Shown here piece after piece: positions 44,078-55,002 of a DNA stretch of 64,000 bases. Source of the stretch: Peribacillus sp. Bi96 (lineage in GTDB: Bacteria; Bacillota; Bacilli; Bacillales; DSM-1321); contig NZ_CAKKLV010000003.1 of NCBI RefSeq assembly GCF_918698115.1, forward strand, positions 1 through 64,000, written 5' to 3'. A program made the position numbers and the translations under genes. The notes under the pieces were generated by a model. The model saw only the letters and a program-made list of their open reading frames with translations, made no database searches and was not told the origin of the DNA. Positions within the stretch are counted from its first letter, which is position 1, and every line of letters starts with the position of its first letter.

Positions 44078-45565
44078 TTGTCCTTTTTCAGAAATTCGCT
44101 TTCACCCGATCAAATGCTGACTGCGATCAGATACGGCCTTGGACCTTCCCAAATCCCCAAAAAAATCATAATCATTGGTGCCGGCATGTCTGGGTTGGTT
44201 GCAGCATCCCTTTTAAAACAAGCGGGGCACGATGTAACGATATTGGAAGCAACCGGGAGGGTCGGAGGACGTGTATTGACCATACGGGAGCCATTTTCAG
44301 AAGGTTCCTACCTTGAAGCCGGTGCCATGCGCATTCCGAATTATCATTACTTAGTGGCTGAATATATCAAGAAGTATGGTTTACGAGTCAACACTTTTGT
44401 GAACACCACTCCTAATGATCCCATTTATGCCAATGGAATCAAGACGACCGCTGCCATCTATCAACGGAACCCGGATATACTGAGGTACCCTGTAGCTCCC
44501 CATGAAAGAGGAAAAACAGCTGAGGAATTACTCAACATGGCAATTAAGCCTGTAACTGACTTTATCAATCAAGACCCCATTAATAATTGGAAGATCGTCA
44601 TTAATGAATTTGACAAATACTCCATGAGTTTCTTTTTGCAGTACAATCCAGTAGGGGTGAGTCTATCATCGGGCGCGCTTGAAAGCATTAAAGTTTTATT
44701 GGGTATAGAAGGATTCCCTGAACTTTCTTTTCCTGCCTTACTTCGGGAGCTAATGCCAATCTTTAATCCAGAGACAAATTTTTACTCAATCGAAGGAGGC
44801 AACGACAGGCTTCCATATGCTTTTCTACCTGAATTGAAGGATCATCTAAACTTCAGATATGAAGTGACAAAGATCATTCAACATGATAATCAAGTAACCA
44901 TCCATTCCAAACATACTCAAAGCAGAAGACCCTTAACGGTCACCGGTGACCTTGCCATCGTGACTATCCCTCTTCAATTGCTGCAATTTATAGATATTGA
45001 ACCCCGGAATTCCTTTTCCCATAATAAGTGGAAGGCAATAAGAGAACTCCATTATGCTGCGTCCACAAAAATTGGACTTCAGTTCACACATAGGTTTTGG
45101 GAAAAGGAAGGAATCTTCGGAGGTAAATTGACGACCGATTTACCCATTAGATTTTCTTATTATCCCAGCCAAACGAGCAACCAGAGTGAATCCGGTCTCA
45201 TCTTAGCAAGTTATACATGGGAAGATGACGCCACTTTATGGGATATACTTCCAGAAAATGATCGTTTACAACACGCGTTGAAAAATTTGGCAAAGGTCCA
45301 TGGAAAACAAGTGTATGATCACTTTTTATCAGGAGCTTCTTATAGCTGGACACTGAATCAGTATGCATATGGCGCTTTCTCCATGTTTAAACCTGGTCAG
45401 GAAACGGACCTGTTTCCATACATCCCAACCCCTGAAGGAAGGGTCCACTTCGCTGGCGAGCATACTTCAACCGTACCAGCATGGATTGAAGGAGCCATTC
45501 AATCCGGCATCAGGGTTGCACATGAAGTGACGAATCTTCCAAGAACATTCGATGAGCATGGATAA
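44078..45565 (+). CDS. Flavin monoamine/L-amino-acid oxidase
   Basis: 495 aa starting at TTG (MSFFRNSLSPDQ), with GAGAGGAG 7 bases upstream. The FAD Rossmann motif is IIIGAGMSGLVAASLL, followed by LEATGRVGGRVLTIRE and AGAMRIP. The C-terminal flavin block is VHFAGEHTSTVPAWIEGAIQ. It fits the amine oxidase family of L-amino-acid oxidases and B. subtilis YobN. It would oxidise an amine or amino acid to imine with H2O2 release. No signal peptide. Single gene. Confidence 0.88.
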   Translation: MSFFRNSLSPDQMLTAIRYGLGPSQIPKKIIIIGAGMSGLVAASLLKQAGHDVTILEATGRVGGRVLTIREPFSEGSYLEAGAMRIPNYHYLVAEYIKKYGLRVNTFVNTTPNDPIYANGIKTTAAIYQRNPDILRYPVAPHERGKTAEELLNMAIKPVTDFINQDPINNWKIVINEFDKYSMSFFLQYNPVGVSLSSGALESIKVLLGIEGFPELSFPALLRELMPIFNPETNFYSIEGGNDRLPYAFLPELKDHLNFRYEVTKIIQHDNQVTIHSKHTQSRRPLTVTGDLAIVTIPLQLLQFIDIEPRNSFSHNKWKAIRELHYAASTKIGLQFTHRFWEKEGIFGGKLTTDLPIRFSYYPSQTSNQSESGLILASYTWEDDATLWDILPENDRLQHALKNLAKVHGKQVYDHFLSGASYSWTLNQYAYGAFSMFKPGQETDLFPYIPTPEGRVHFAGEHTSTVPAWIEGAIQSGIRVAHEVTNLPRTFDEHG

Positions 45566-45615
45566 AATGAAGGTACCTTTTCTTTGAAGTTTTAAATCAA
45601 TTAAAGAACCGTGAC

Positions 45616-45644
45616 AAAAAAACCTTCCCATTCGGAAGGTTTTT
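45616..45644. terminator. Bidirectional terminator, amine oxidase/ger operon
   Basis: AAACCTTCC, 5-base loop, GGAAGGTTT between A and T runs, in the gap between two convergent genes (44078 plus, 45698 minus). Confidence 0.85.
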
Positions 45645-45697
45645 CATTCAGAAGATTTATCTCATCATTTGGAATGTAATTTTTTGAACATGCCTAT

Positions 45698-46810
45698 TCA
45701 CTTTACCCCTCCTTTTGAGCCAAAGTCTATGATCCTTAGGTCCACCTGATAATTTATATCGGCATTACTGAAAATTTCGTCCCATTTGTTCTTATTTTTC
45801 TCCCAAAACTTTGGATGCTGATTTTCCACATAACGATACAATCCTGCTACTCCCGTTTTATATTTATGCTGTAATTTCCAAACGATTTCCTCAACGTCCT
45901 CCTCCACTTTATCCTCGGCAACACGCTCAGCATCTTTTAAATAGCTTTTTTTGAATGAATTTTCTTTACCATACCAATCTTCCGAAAGCCTTGTTGTGTA
46001 ACCGACTTTGACGTTGATCGTCAAATGATCGCCATTCAATTCTGTCGTGACTTTTCTCTTTGTCCGTTTAATCACTTCGACACTGAAAGGATTACCGTGA
46101 TGTACCGCTTCGATTATTCCTCCTTTCACCTCTCCGTTCAACCAATTTAAAGAAGCTATATCCTCATTATTCATGACTCCGACCAATTTTGAATTGTTAA
46201 TCACTCCTGCGCCCTCCAATATTAATTTCTTACCTTTAATTTCAACGCCCTGAATGGCAAAGCTTCCATCTGACTGCAAACTTGATGAAGCATTGCCCAG
46301 TGTTAAAGGAGGAAGGATTTTATTCGTTCGCTTCACATTATCTTTCAATTCATATATTACATTCGAAGGGATCTCCCCATAGTCGGCTAACCCCAAAATC
46401 TCCCTTGTCGGCCTCTTTGTTAAATAAACAAGACAACTTCTTCTTGTATTGTTATCGCGTATAGATTGATTTATGATTGCTTCCATGGGGATTTTCCTTA
46501 ATACATCTTCATTAATGAGTAATATACGCTGGTGATTGGTTAAAACTGTATTGGTGATGAGCAAGGAATCCCTTATTGCCTCGTGCAGAGTTTTGGCACT
46601 GACGGTGACATTTTTATATTTTAATTGAGCTTGGTTTTCCTGCAAGCTATTTCCTGGAGGTACGAGAATTTGCTCTGTTAACATGATTTCGTTTTTCTTT
46701 TTACTTTTATCGATTCCCATTCCCACCACAAGGGATAATTCTTCAATATTATGACTGTCCCAACAGCTTGAAAGCAATGGAATAAGCAAAATCAACCATA
46801 GTCTTTTCAT
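45698..46810 (-). CDS. Spore germination receptor subunit C, GerAC family
   Basis: 370 aa lipoprotein: signal with lipobox LSSC (Cys16), then LSLVVGMGIDKSKKKNE and the Ger(x)C domains. It is anchored on the outer face of the spore inner membrane. Its ATG overlaps the stop of the B-subunit gene (ATGA). Third gene of the minus-strand ger operon. Confidence 0.92.
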   Translation of the reverse strand: MKRLWLILLIPLLSSCWDSHNIEELSLVVGMGIDKSKKKNEIMLTEQILVPPGNSLQENQAQLKYKNVTVSAKTLHEAIRDSLLITNTVLTNHQRILLINEDVLRKIPMEAIINQSIRDNNTRRSCLVYLTKRPTREILGLADYGEIPSNVIYELKDNVKRTNKILPPLTLGNASSSLQSDGSFAIQGVEIKGKKLILEGAGVINNSKLVGVMNNEDIASLNWLNGEVKGGIIEAVHHGNPFSVEVIKRTKRKVTTELNGDHLTINVKVGYTTRLSEDWYGKENSFKKSYLKDAERVAEDKVEEDVEEIVWKLQHKYKTGVAGLYRYVENQHPKFWEKNKNKWDEIFSNADINYQVDLRIIDFGSKGGVK

Positions 46811-47901
46811 CCGCTTCTTCTACTCCTTTTCAATTGAACAATGATGAAAGTAATAATTGGCAACCCGATTAATATAAAGGGAAAAATATAACCCAGTATA
46901 TCGCTAAATGTAAAAATCTCGATTGTATTTTTAGGGATTTTGGCTAGAAAAAAAACGAGCGGAACCAGAACAATAAGGTTCGTTGTATAGGAATTGTTGA
47001 AAATTTCAGTCAGACCTTCTGCTGCGAAGTAATAGTAAATCGCATGTGTACAAAAAAACTGAAGAATCCATGTGATTAAGAGAAATAGCTCTAAACGCTC
47101 TATAAATATCCCTTTTACTTCATACGACTGAACAAAAGAAATCGTCGGCCAAGTAACAGATTTAACTTCGGGCACAGTCAGTGTAGCCACAACCAGAACA
47201 TATGTAATCACATATAAAATGACAGGAATGAAAAACCCGATTAAAACTCCACTCTTTACCTTATTTTTATTTTTAACTGTGCCAAACATAAAGATGAACA
47301 GTTCAATCCCAAAAAAAGATAAAGTCCCAGAGCCCATTCCCTTCATCACAGGGAGGAATCCTTTGCCAAGGACAGGCTGCAGATTTTTTATATCGATTAC
47401 CTTTATACTAAGCAAGTAAATAAGTAAAACGATGACAATTGTCAGTGGAAGAAAGAAGACGCACACTTTTGCTATGGCTTTTATTTTGCCTGTCAAAAGA
47501 TGCACAGTCGCTAAAATCATGGTAAGTATCACGATTTCAACCGGCGTTTCCTCCAATAAATAAAAACGAACCATTTCACCCATTGCAAGCACTTCAAAAC
47601 TTGCCACACCAGTAAAGTACACCACAACGATCAATCCAACCATTTTATAGAGCCACTTTCCAAATGCCTCCTCCATGTATGCGTAATAGTTAGTAACTTG
47701 ATGTTTCTTTAACATGACAATCAATAAACATATGAAAAGGCTAATTAAGACCCCATTAAAAATTAAGACAATCCATCCATCGGACGAATTAATTTTTTCA
47801 GTTATCGTCCTTGGCAGCGTCAGCATCCCAACACCTAACATGCTGCAAGAAATGATTGCAGCCAATTCTCCACTAAGAATTTTGCCGTCCGCTTGACTCA
47901 A
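46807..47901 (-). CDS. Spore germination receptor subunit B, GerAB family
   Basis: 364 aa from TTG (MSQADGKILSGELAAIIS); GGAGG stands 8 bases upstream. An ATG 22 codons earlier lies deep inside the A-subunit gene and lacks such a site. Ten or so transmembrane helices of the APC superfamily; ISCSMLGVGMLTLPRTI is the typical first helix. The B subunit binds the germinant. It overlaps subunit A by 29 bases. Confidence 0.92.
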   Translation of the reverse strand: MSQADGKILSGELAAIISCSMLGVGMLTLPRTITEKINSSDGWIVLIFNGVLISLFICLLIVMLKKHQVTNYYAYMEEAFGKWLYKMVGLIVVVYFTGVASFEVLAMGEMVRFYLLEETPVEIVILTMILATVHLLTGKIKAIAKVCVFFLPLTIVIVLLIYLLSIKVIDIKNLQPVLGKGFLPVMKGMGSGTLSFFGIELFIFMFGTVKNKNKVKSGVLIGFFIPVILYVITYVLVVATLTVPEVKSVTWPTISFVQSYEVKGIFIERLELFLLITWILQFFCTHAIYYYFAAEGLTEIFNNSYTTNLIVLVPLVFFLAKIPKNTIEIFTFSDILGYIFPFILIGLPIITFIIVQLKRSRRSG

Positions 47902-49327
47902 GGATGTTACCTCCTTTTTTCCGCTTCGGTAACCTGAAGAACGCGTCCTTCCAAGTCTTTTTACCAATGAAATCCATTGGTTGAAAATAAGGTTCTTGAA
48001 AGCTAGTCAATTTTGACAAATGGCTGATCACGATGATAAAGAATAAAGTGGTTCCGTATAGACCTAGTACGGCGGAAAAAATCATCGCGCCAAACCTTAA
48101 TGCCCTGAAAGCAAGACCGAAGCTATATTGCGGGACGGTAAATGAGGTAATCGTCGTGATCGAAACGATGATGACCATGAGGGAACTCACAATATTCGCT
48201 TGAACAGCTGCTTGGCCGATTATGACCCCACCAACCAACCCAACCGTCTGCCCGATGGGAGATGGAAGACGAATACCTGCTTCGCGAAGCAGTTCAATCG
48301 TCAATTCCATGATGATCGCTTCAACAAAAGGCGGAAAAGGAACGTTTTCCCTTGTACCTGCTATGGTCATAGCAAGCTCTGTCGGCAGCAATCCTGGGTT
48401 GAACGAAACTAATGAAATATATATTCCTGAAAGAAATACGGTGACAAATAATGAAAAGTAACGGAGGGCACGCAAAAAAGAGCCTGCTACCCATCTTTCA
48501 TAATAATCATCCGGAGACTGCAGCAACATCGTGATTGTCGTCGGTGCCATCAATGCAAATGGCGAACCGTCCATCATGATGACCACCCTGCCCTCCTGCA
48601 GTGCTGCCAGTACTTTATCCGGACGCTCCGTGTTCTGGATTTGCGGGAATGGTGAAAACGCCGTATCTTCAATTAGCTCCTCAAGCATACCCGAGTCTTG
48701 AAGATCGGTTGCTTTTACTTCATTGACCCGCTGGTTGACTTCTTTTATCAAGGAATCGCTTGCTTTACCCTCGTAATAGATCAATGCAACTTCTCGCTTT
48801 TCCATCGTCCCAATTTTATGCTGTTTAACGATTAGACTCGGATGACTTGAATACTGCCTAATTAAGCCGATATTTTCCTGCAGGCTTTCGATAAACCCGA
48901 TCTTCGGTCCACGGACAACCCTCTCTGTCGATGGCTCACTAAGAGCGCGAATTTTTTCTTTTTCAAGATTCAAGACATAACCTGTCACGATTCCATCTAT
49001 AAATAAAAGCGTTTTTCCATCAAAAATGTACTCCTTGGCTTTTTCATAGGTTTCTATATCTTGTTCTCTGACAGGACAGATTTTGGATAAGACCAGCTGC
49101 TCGATCGAAATCGGGTGATTGGTTTCAACCTGGGCAGCTGATAAATCCAGAACGATTTCATTAAATGCAGGATAATCCATCGTTCCATTGACAAAAACAA
49201 ATAAACCGGTGGATTCATAACCGGGAATGAACACCTCTTTAAAAACTACATCATCTTGCATATCCAATAGAGATTTCAAATTTTCCTGTTTTTGATCCAA
49301 TCTTTTATGCAAGGTCTTGGTTTGCAT
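47873..49327 (-). CDS. Spore germination receptor subunit A, GerAA family
   Basis: 484 aa. The N-terminal half is soluble (DMQDDVVFKEVFIPGYESTG); the C-terminal half has about five helices and the family blocks ERPDKVLAALQEGRVVIMMD and ELLREAGIRLPSPIGQTVG. AAAGGAG precedes the ATG. First gene of an A-B-C operon encoding a complete nutrient-germination receptor. Confidence 0.93.
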   Translation of the reverse strand: MQTKTLHKRLDQKQENLKSLLDMQDDVVFKEVFIPGYESTGLFVFVNGTMDYPAFNEIVLDLSAAQVETNHPISIEQLVLSKICPVREQDIETYEKAKEYIFDGKTLLFIDGIVTGYVLNLEKEKIRALSEPSTERVVRGPKIGFIESLQENIGLIRQYSSHPSLIVKQHKIGTMEKREVALIYYEGKASDSLIKEVNQRVNEVKATDLQDSGMLEELIEDTAFSPFPQIQNTERPDKVLAALQEGRVVIMMDGSPFALMAPTTITMLLQSPDDYYERWVAGSFLRALRYFSLFVTVFLSGIYISLVSFNPGLLPTELAMTIAGTRENVPFPPFVEAIIMELTIELLREAGIRLPSPIGQTVGLVGGVIIGQAAVQANIVSSLMVIIVSITTITSFTVPQYSFGLAFRALRFGAMIFSAVLGLYGTTLFFIIVISHLSKLTSFQEPYFQPMDFIGKKTWKDAFFRLPKRKKGGNILESSGRQNS

Positions 49328-49495
49328 GGTGAACTCCTTTAATAAATGCGTTTTATTCTTACTATCCTCCTTTTTTCATCTTTATATTCGATTAAGGAAA
49401 ACGAGATTAAAAATAACAACCCTATTCAAAAATGGTTAATATGTAATTTAATTGCAAATGATAGGATAATAAGCTTGAGTTTAGAGGTGACAACA

Positions 49496-51022
49496 TTGTT
49501 TAACCGCAGAAAGTTCAATAAAACAAACCAACAAAAAAACGATATAAATAACGAATTAACTAAAATTTCCGATGTAAGGGATCTATTTAATGCCCTTTCT
49601 TTATCTAATGATTTCATGAACCATCAAGGAACATATAATGGCGTAGGTTATTGGGTATCTTTTTACCGCTCATTAATTGACGCGCAGGAGCTACACAAAA
49701 ATGTTCTATCTGTCATACCATCTCTGGAAACGATCAATTTGGAACAAATGAAAGATAGCATTCCTATAGAAGACACCCTCATCACCAGCACAAAGGTTGT
49801 TATTGAGGAAAGGATCATGCGAGGGGCCATTGCGATTCGGTTGGATTCGAATCTTGATGAGTGTTTGTTGATAAATATTGCCGCCAGCCGTGGTCGACAA
49901 GTTGATAAACCCGAACTTGAATTTGGAATCATAAGTCCTCAAGAAGCTTTTGTCGAGGATATTGATATCAATCTGAATCTAATCAGAAAAAGGCTGCCTA
50001 TCCCAGAGTTGCAGGTGAATGAAACGACTGCGGGCACCTTAACTAAAACAAAAGTCGCCGTTTTATCTATAGAAGGAATTGTTGATCAGAAAAATGTTGA
50101 TACCGTTATACAAAGGATCAATGACGTAGATTTTGATGAAATATTGGATGGATCTCACCTCGCACAAATGCTTTATGATGATTCAAATACCTTGTTTCCT
50201 CTTTTTCTATATACGGAAAGACCTGATCGCATCACAAGTGCATTAGCTGAAGGTAAAGTAGCCCTGATCGTAGATAGATCCTCTTCCGTTTTAATTACCC
50301 CAACCATTTTTTTGGAATACTTTATTACGATGGAAGATTATAATATGCCCTGGATTCCAGCGTCGGCATTCCGTTTATTACGAATATTCGCGGTCGCTTT
50401 TTCCATATTCGCTACCCCCATTTATGTAGCTGTGCTGACTTATCATTATGAACTCATTCCAAAAGACCTTTTGGAAACGATTGTCACATCAAGGAACTTG
50501 ATTCCTTTTCAGCCATTGATTGAAGCTTTATTTCTAGAAATTTCCATTGAATTATTACGTGAAGCAGCCGCCAGGCTGCCAACGAAAGTTGGTCAGACAT
50601 TAGGTATCGTCGGCGGTATCGTTATCGGACAAGCTGCTGTTGTAGCAGGCCTGACCAGTAACATCTTGTTGATCATCGTTGCCCTATCGGCACTGGCATC
50701 ATTTGTAACGCCTATTTATAAAATGGGCAATGCCATTCGGTTACTGCGGTTCCCCTTTTTATTGGGGGCTCAAGTTTGGGGGCTTCTTGGAATTTCCATA
50801 TTGTCCGTTTTTTTGATGACACATCTTATCAAGCTAACTTCGATGGGACACCCATACCTGGAGCCCATATATCCCTTCCGCATGAAAGATTGGAAAGACA
50901 GCTTTGTTCGGCTTCCGTTTAATCTTTTTAAGTCGCGACCTGTAAATTTACGCACAAAAAATACAGAAAGACAGGCACAGACCAAAAAATCACCAAACAA
51001 AAAAAATGATTTTAATGAATGA
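49496..51022 (+). CDS. Spore germination receptor subunit A, second operon
   Basis: 508 aa from TTG (MFNRRKFNKTNQQKND), with AGAGGTG upstream; the frame stays open for 50 more codons, but they code for a non-typical stretch without a ribosome binding site. Family blocks: TERPDRITSALAEGKVALIV, ELLREAAARLPTKVGQTLGI and GGIVIGQAAVVAGL. It is clearly diverged from the other A subunit. First gene of the plus-strand ger operon. Confidence 0.92.
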   Translation: MFNRRKFNKTNQQKNDINNELTKISDVRDLFNALSLSNDFMNHQGTYNGVGYWVSFYRSLIDAQELHKNVLSVIPSLETINLEQMKDSIPIEDTLITSTKVVIEERIMRGAIAIRLDSNLDECLLINIAASRGRQVDKPELEFGIISPQEAFVEDIDINLNLIRKRLPIPELQVNETTAGTLTKTKVAVLSIEGIVDQKNVDTVIQRINDVDFDEILDGSHLAQMLYDDSNTLFPLFLYTERPDRITSALAEGKVALIVDRSSSVLITPTIFLEYFITMEDYNMPWIPASAFRLLRIFAVAFSIFATPIYVAVLTYHYELIPKDLLETIVTSRNLIPFQPLIEALFLEISIELLREAAARLPTKVGQTLGIVGGIVIGQAAVVAGLTSNILLIIVALSALASFVTPIYKMGNAIRLLRFPFLLGAQVWGLLGISILSVFLMTHLIKLTSMGHPYLEPIYPFRMKDWKDSFVRLPFNLFKSRPVNLRTKNTERQAQTKKSPNKKNDFNE

Positions 51023-51040
51023 TTTGAATGAGGGTCCTAT

Positions 51041-52132
51041 ATGAACCAAGCAGGTGTTAATGAAAAATATAAGGTTTCACCGTTCTATGTGTTTTTTTTA
51101 GTGCATTCGATGCAAACAGGAATAGGTGTGTTAAGTTTTCAAAGAGTTTTAGCGAAGTCAACGGGGACGGATGGCTGGATGTCGATACTCCTAGCCGGAC
51201 TGATCGTTCATATTTTTATTTGGATTATCTATAAAATCTTCAGTATTGTACCTGGTGATATCATTACCGCCAATAATCAAGCATTCGGGAAATGGATTGG
51301 GAATTTCTTCAGTCTATTATTCGTTTTTTACTTTTTGATTCTTGGGATGACAGTCATGATCAGCTATATAAATATCATACATGTATGGATGTTTGAAGAG
51401 GTAGGTTCTTGGGCTTTTTCTTTGGTTTTCTTGATTCTGATTTACTATATAAATACGGGAGGGTTCCGGACGATTACGGGGATTACCTTTTTAAGCAATA
51501 TATTAACATACTGGCTTTTATTTGTTCTTTTTTATGCCTTGAAATATTCTGAGTTCACCAATTTGCTTCCTATGTTCACCCACAGCCTATTGGATATTAT
51601 GAAAGGAACTAGAGAAACTTCCTTAACTCTGATTGGCTTTGAGTTGATCCTGATGTTTTATCCGTTCATCAAAGATGCAGAAACTTCTCAAAAATATGCT
51701 CACGCCGGAGCTTTAATGACAACGTTAATAACCGTGTTCGTTTATGTAGTTTCACTGGTCTTTTATTCACAAAAACAGTTGGTCTTAAATATATGGCCTA
51801 CACTGACAATGACCAGCATTGTCGAATTTCCCTTTATTCAACGGTTTGAATATATAGATATTTCATGGTGGGCCATAGTTATCATTCCAAACATGACCAT
51901 TTCCTTGTGGGCTGCCAGCAGGGGTATCAAGCGCTTATTCAATGTCCAGCAAAAGTATCCGTTATGGGGGATATCAATTTTTATTCTCCTTATCAATATT
52001 TTTGTTTTTGATATCGATTCCATTTATGTATTGAATAAAATAATCAACCCATATGGGGTGCTCTTCATTGTTGTATACTTGCCTCTTTTATTGGTCATCA
52101 TCTATATAAAGAAAATGAGGAATCGTTTATGA
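51041..52132 (+). CDS. Spore germination receptor subunit B, second operon
   Basis: 363 aa, about ten transmembrane helices of the GerAB family (FFLVHSMQTGIGVLSFQRVL at helix 1). It starts 18 bases after subunit A and overlaps subunit C by ATGA. Its difference from the B subunit of the divergent operon implies another germinant. Confidence 0.92.
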   Translation: MNQAGVNEKYKVSPFYVFFLVHSMQTGIGVLSFQRVLAKSTGTDGWMSILLAGLIVHIFIWIIYKIFSIVPGDIITANNQAFGKWIGNFFSLLFVFYFLILGMTVMISYINIIHVWMFEEVGSWAFSLVFLILIYYINTGGFRTITGITFLSNILTYWLLFVLFYALKYSEFTNLLPMFTHSLLDIMKGTRETSLTLIGFELILMFYPFIKDAETSQKYAHAGALMTTLITVFVYVVSLVFYSQKQLVLNIWPTLTMTSIVEFPFIQRFEYIDISWWAIVIIPNMTISLWAASRGIKRLFNVQQKYPLWGISIFILLINIFVFDIDSIYVLNKIINPYGVLFIVVYLPLLLVIIYIKKMRNRL

Positions 52133-53214
52133 GAAAATTACTTCCTGCTATCTTGGCTCTTTCCCTTCTTTGCAGCTGTGCACAGCCAAGAGTGGTTGAC
52201 GAGGTTAATATGTCCCAAGCCATAGGCTACGATTTAATCAAGGATGATATGATCGAAGGAATATTCGTCATCCCCATTTTCCAACAAGATACGATGGGTA
52301 AATATCAAATCTTAAGCGGAAAATCCACGACGGCGAGTGATGTCCAGGCTGTCGTTTCCAAAAAAGCGGATAAGCCGGTGTTGCTTGGACAGACTCGCAT
52401 CATTTTATTCAGTGAGGAAATCGTTCATAAAATCGGAATTACAGAACTGACCGATTATCTTTATCGTGATCCCCAACTTGGCAACAGGATTATCTTGGGC
52501 ATCGTCGAAGGAAAGGTAAAGGACGTCGTTAATACGAAACCACCAAATTCGAATGTGAATATTGGAATTTTTTTATCGGATTTAATTAAACAACAAAATA
52601 TAACCGGGAACGGACCGGATACTAACCTTCATCTTTTTTTAAGACATTCTTTAGAAAGTGGAGGTGATTCGTATCTTCCTATAATAATAAAACGTGGTAA
52701 TCATGTAGCTGTTTCCGGTAATGCCTTGTTTCATGAAAATAAGATGGTCAGTAAAGTGAAAACTGGAGATATGTTTGTTTTCAAGACATTAGTTCAATTT
52801 CATAGACGGGGAATTTACAAATTCAAATTAAAAGACAAGAAAAAAAGCTATATTGTAGTGGAAAGTATCCGAAGCGGGTCAAATTATAATATATCCGGCT
52901 CAGAGAGTCAGCCCTCCATTACCATTAACATCAAAATTAATGGTCAAATCAAGGAATCAATGAGGAGTGATAACCTTACTAATAGAGAGATGGTTAAAAA
53001 GATAGAACACGATATGGAAGATGATTTAACCAGACAGGCTAACCGCCTTATTGCAGAATTTCAGAAAAAAAACATTGACCCCATTGGCTTAAAGGAAAAA
53101 TACCGCGCCAAAAATAAAAAAATGACCTATGAACAATGGAAAAAGATATATCCCACGATGGATATTAAAGTAAAAACTAAAGTTAACATTATTCAAACTG
53201 GCGTATCGGAATGA
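52129..53214 (+). CDS. Spore germination receptor subunit C, second operon
   Basis: 361-aa lipoprotein with signal and lipobox LLCSC (the second cysteine, Cys17, fits), then QAIGYDLIKDDMIEGIFVIP and the Ger(x)C fold ending with YEQWKKIYPTMDIKVKTKVN. Last gene of the plus-strand receptor operon, followed by a strong terminator. Confidence 0.92.
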   Translation: MRKLLPAILALSLLCSCAQPRVVDEVNMSQAIGYDLIKDDMIEGIFVIPIFQQDTMGKYQILSGKSTTASDVQAVVSKKADKPVLLGQTRIILFSEEIVHKIGITELTDYLYRDPQLGNRIILGIVEGKVKDVVNTKPPNSNVNIGIFLSDLIKQQNITGNGPDTNLHLFLRHSLESGGDSYLPIIIKRGNHVAVSGNALFHENKMVSKVKTGDMFVFKTLVQFHRRGIYKFKLKDKKKSYIVVESIRSGSNYNISGSESQPSITINIKINGQIKESMRSDNLTNREMVKKIEHDMEDDLTRQANRLIAEFQKKNIDPIGLKEKYRAKNKKMTYEQWKKIYPTMDIKVKTKVNIIQTGVSE

Positions 53215-53248
53215 AAAGAGAGGCAGGAATGCATTCCTGCCTCTCTTT
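53215..53248. terminator. Bidirectional terminator, ger operon/cysI
   Basis: AAAGAGAGGCAGGAAT and ATTCCTGCCTCTCTTT form a nearly closed 16-bp stem in the 42-base gap between convergent genes. Confidence 0.92.
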
Positions 53249-53256
53249 CGTTTTAG

Positions 53257-54975
53257 TCAATCATGAAAATTCGTTCCGTCCGTCACTTCTTTTACGATGC
53301 CAGCCTTGATGACAAAGTCCCCGAAATGCTCTCCTTCCTGACGTTCTTTCGCATAACGGGAAAGAAGTACACGCAACTCTTTTAAAATTTCTTCCTCACC
53401 AATGTTTTCACGGTACATTTTGCTTAGTCTGCTTCCATCGAATGCAGCACCGAGATACATATTATATTTCCCAGGTGCTTTACCGATAAAACCAATTTCT
53501 CCAAGTGCATGCCGGGCACAGCCATTCGGGCAACCGGTCATGCGGATCGTAATTTCCTCGTTCCGCAGTCCGTTTTCATCAACGATGGTCTCAATTTTAT
53601 CAAGCAGCACCGGCAAATAACGCTCTGCTTCTGCCATTGCCAATCCGCATGTTGGAAGGGCCACGCATGCAATCGAGCTACGGCGGATCGCTGAATGATG
53701 TGCACCATCCGTCAAACCGTATGTTTCAAGCAATTCTATGATCTTCTTCTTTTTCTGACTTGATACATCGGCAATGATCAGGTTTTGATTGGCGGTCAAA
53801 CGGAAATCACCCGTATGAATTTTTGCGATTTCGCGCAAACCGGTCATCAGCTTGTAATCATTGATATCGGCGATTCGGCCACCCTCGACAAATAATGTAA
53901 AATGCCATTTTCCTTGCATGCCTTTTACCCAGCCATAGCGGTCACCATTATTGTCAAAATGATATGTTCTCGCTTCCTCCAGTTTCCATCCTAACCGATT
54001 TTCAAGTTCAGCCTTTACCGGTTCGAGCCCAAGCCTGTCAACCGTATACTTGAACCGTGCATTTTTCCTGACGGAGCGGTTTCCGTAATCACGCTGAATT
54101 GTAATGATCTTCTCAGCCACATCCACTATTTTGTCTGGCTGGCAAAATCCGATTACTTTGGCTAGCTGGGGATATGTCGCTTTATCACCGTGTGACATTC
54201 CCATACCGCCCCCGATCGCCACATTAAAACCAACGAGTTTTCCACTTTCAACAATTGCTATGAAGCCAAGATCCTGAGAGTAGACATCAATGTCATTAGA
54301 TGGAGGAACCGCAATGCCTATTTTAAACTTCCTTGGCAAATAAAGTGGTCCATACATTGGTTCGACTTCTTCCAATTCAGGTGTTCCGACTACTTTTTCT
54401 TCATCAAGCCAGATTTCATGGTATGCCCTTGTTCGGGGCAATAAATAATCACTCAATTTTTTCGACCATTCATATACTTCAGAATGGATTTTGGATTGAA
54501 ATGGAATCGAATTGCACATTACGTTCCGATTTACATCACCGCATGCCGCGATGGTATCCAGCATGGACGCATGGATTTCCTGAATGGTTTTTTTCATATT
54601 CCATTTTAAAATACCGTGCATTTGAAACGTCTGTCTTGTCGTCAATTTCAAAGTGCCGTTGCCGTATTTCTGAGCGAGGTCATCCATAACAAGCCATTGA
54701 GATGGCTGTGCAACCCCACCTGGCATGCGGACACGCAGCATGAACTGATAGGCAGGCTCAAGTTTTTGTTTTTGGCGTTCATTTCGAAGATCCCTGTCAT
54801 CCTGCAAATAGCTGCCGTGATGTTTCATTAATCGATTGTCATCATCTGGAATGCCGGCGCTGATTCGATCGAGCATCACTTCTCCAAGTGTTCCTCGCAA
54901 ATAATTGCTTTTTTCTTTTATTTGCTCAACATCACTAGGCGGGCCTTCCGGTGCTTTTAATAGTAGGTTCACCAT
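53257..54975 (-). CDS. cysI: Sulfite reductase hemoprotein (beta) subunit
   Basis: 572 aa. Reduces sulfite to sulfide at siroheme coupled to a 4Fe-4S cluster; the four cluster cysteines are in [19 protein letters not shown] and [28 protein letters not shown] and RNVMCN are siroheme-binding blocks. It follows cysJ by 27 bases and receives electrons from it. Confidence 0.95.
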   Translation of the reverse strand: MVNLLLKAPEGPPSDVEQIKEKSNYLRGTLGEVMLDRISAGIPDDDNRLMKHHGSYLQDDRDLRNERQKQKLEPAYQFMLRVRMPGGVAQPSQWLVMDDLAQKYGNGTLKLTTRQTFQMHGILKWNMKKTIQEIHASMLDTIAACGDVNRNVMCNSIPFQSKIHSEVYEWSKKLSDYLLPRTRAYHEIWLDEEKVVGTPELEEVEPMYGPLYLPRKFKIGIAVPPSNDIDVYSQDLGFIAIVESGKLVGFNVAIGGGMGMSHGDKATYPQLAKVIGFCQPDKIVDVAEKIITIQRDYGNRSVRKNARFKYTVDRLGLEPVKAELENRLGWKLEEARTYHFDNNGDRYGWVKGMQGKWHFTLFVEGGRIADINDYKLMTGLREIAKIHTGDFRLTANQNLIIADVSSQKKKKIIELLETYGLTDGAHHSAIRRSSIACVALPTCGLAMAEAERYLPVLLDKIETIVDENGLRNEEITIRMTGCPNGCARHALGEIGFIGKAPGKYNMYLGAAFDGSRLSKMYRENIGEEEILKELRVLLSRYAKERQEGEHFGDFVIKAGIVKEVTDGTNFHD

Positions 54976-55002
54976 GTTGTAATCTCCTTTTCATCCTTAT
55001 TT

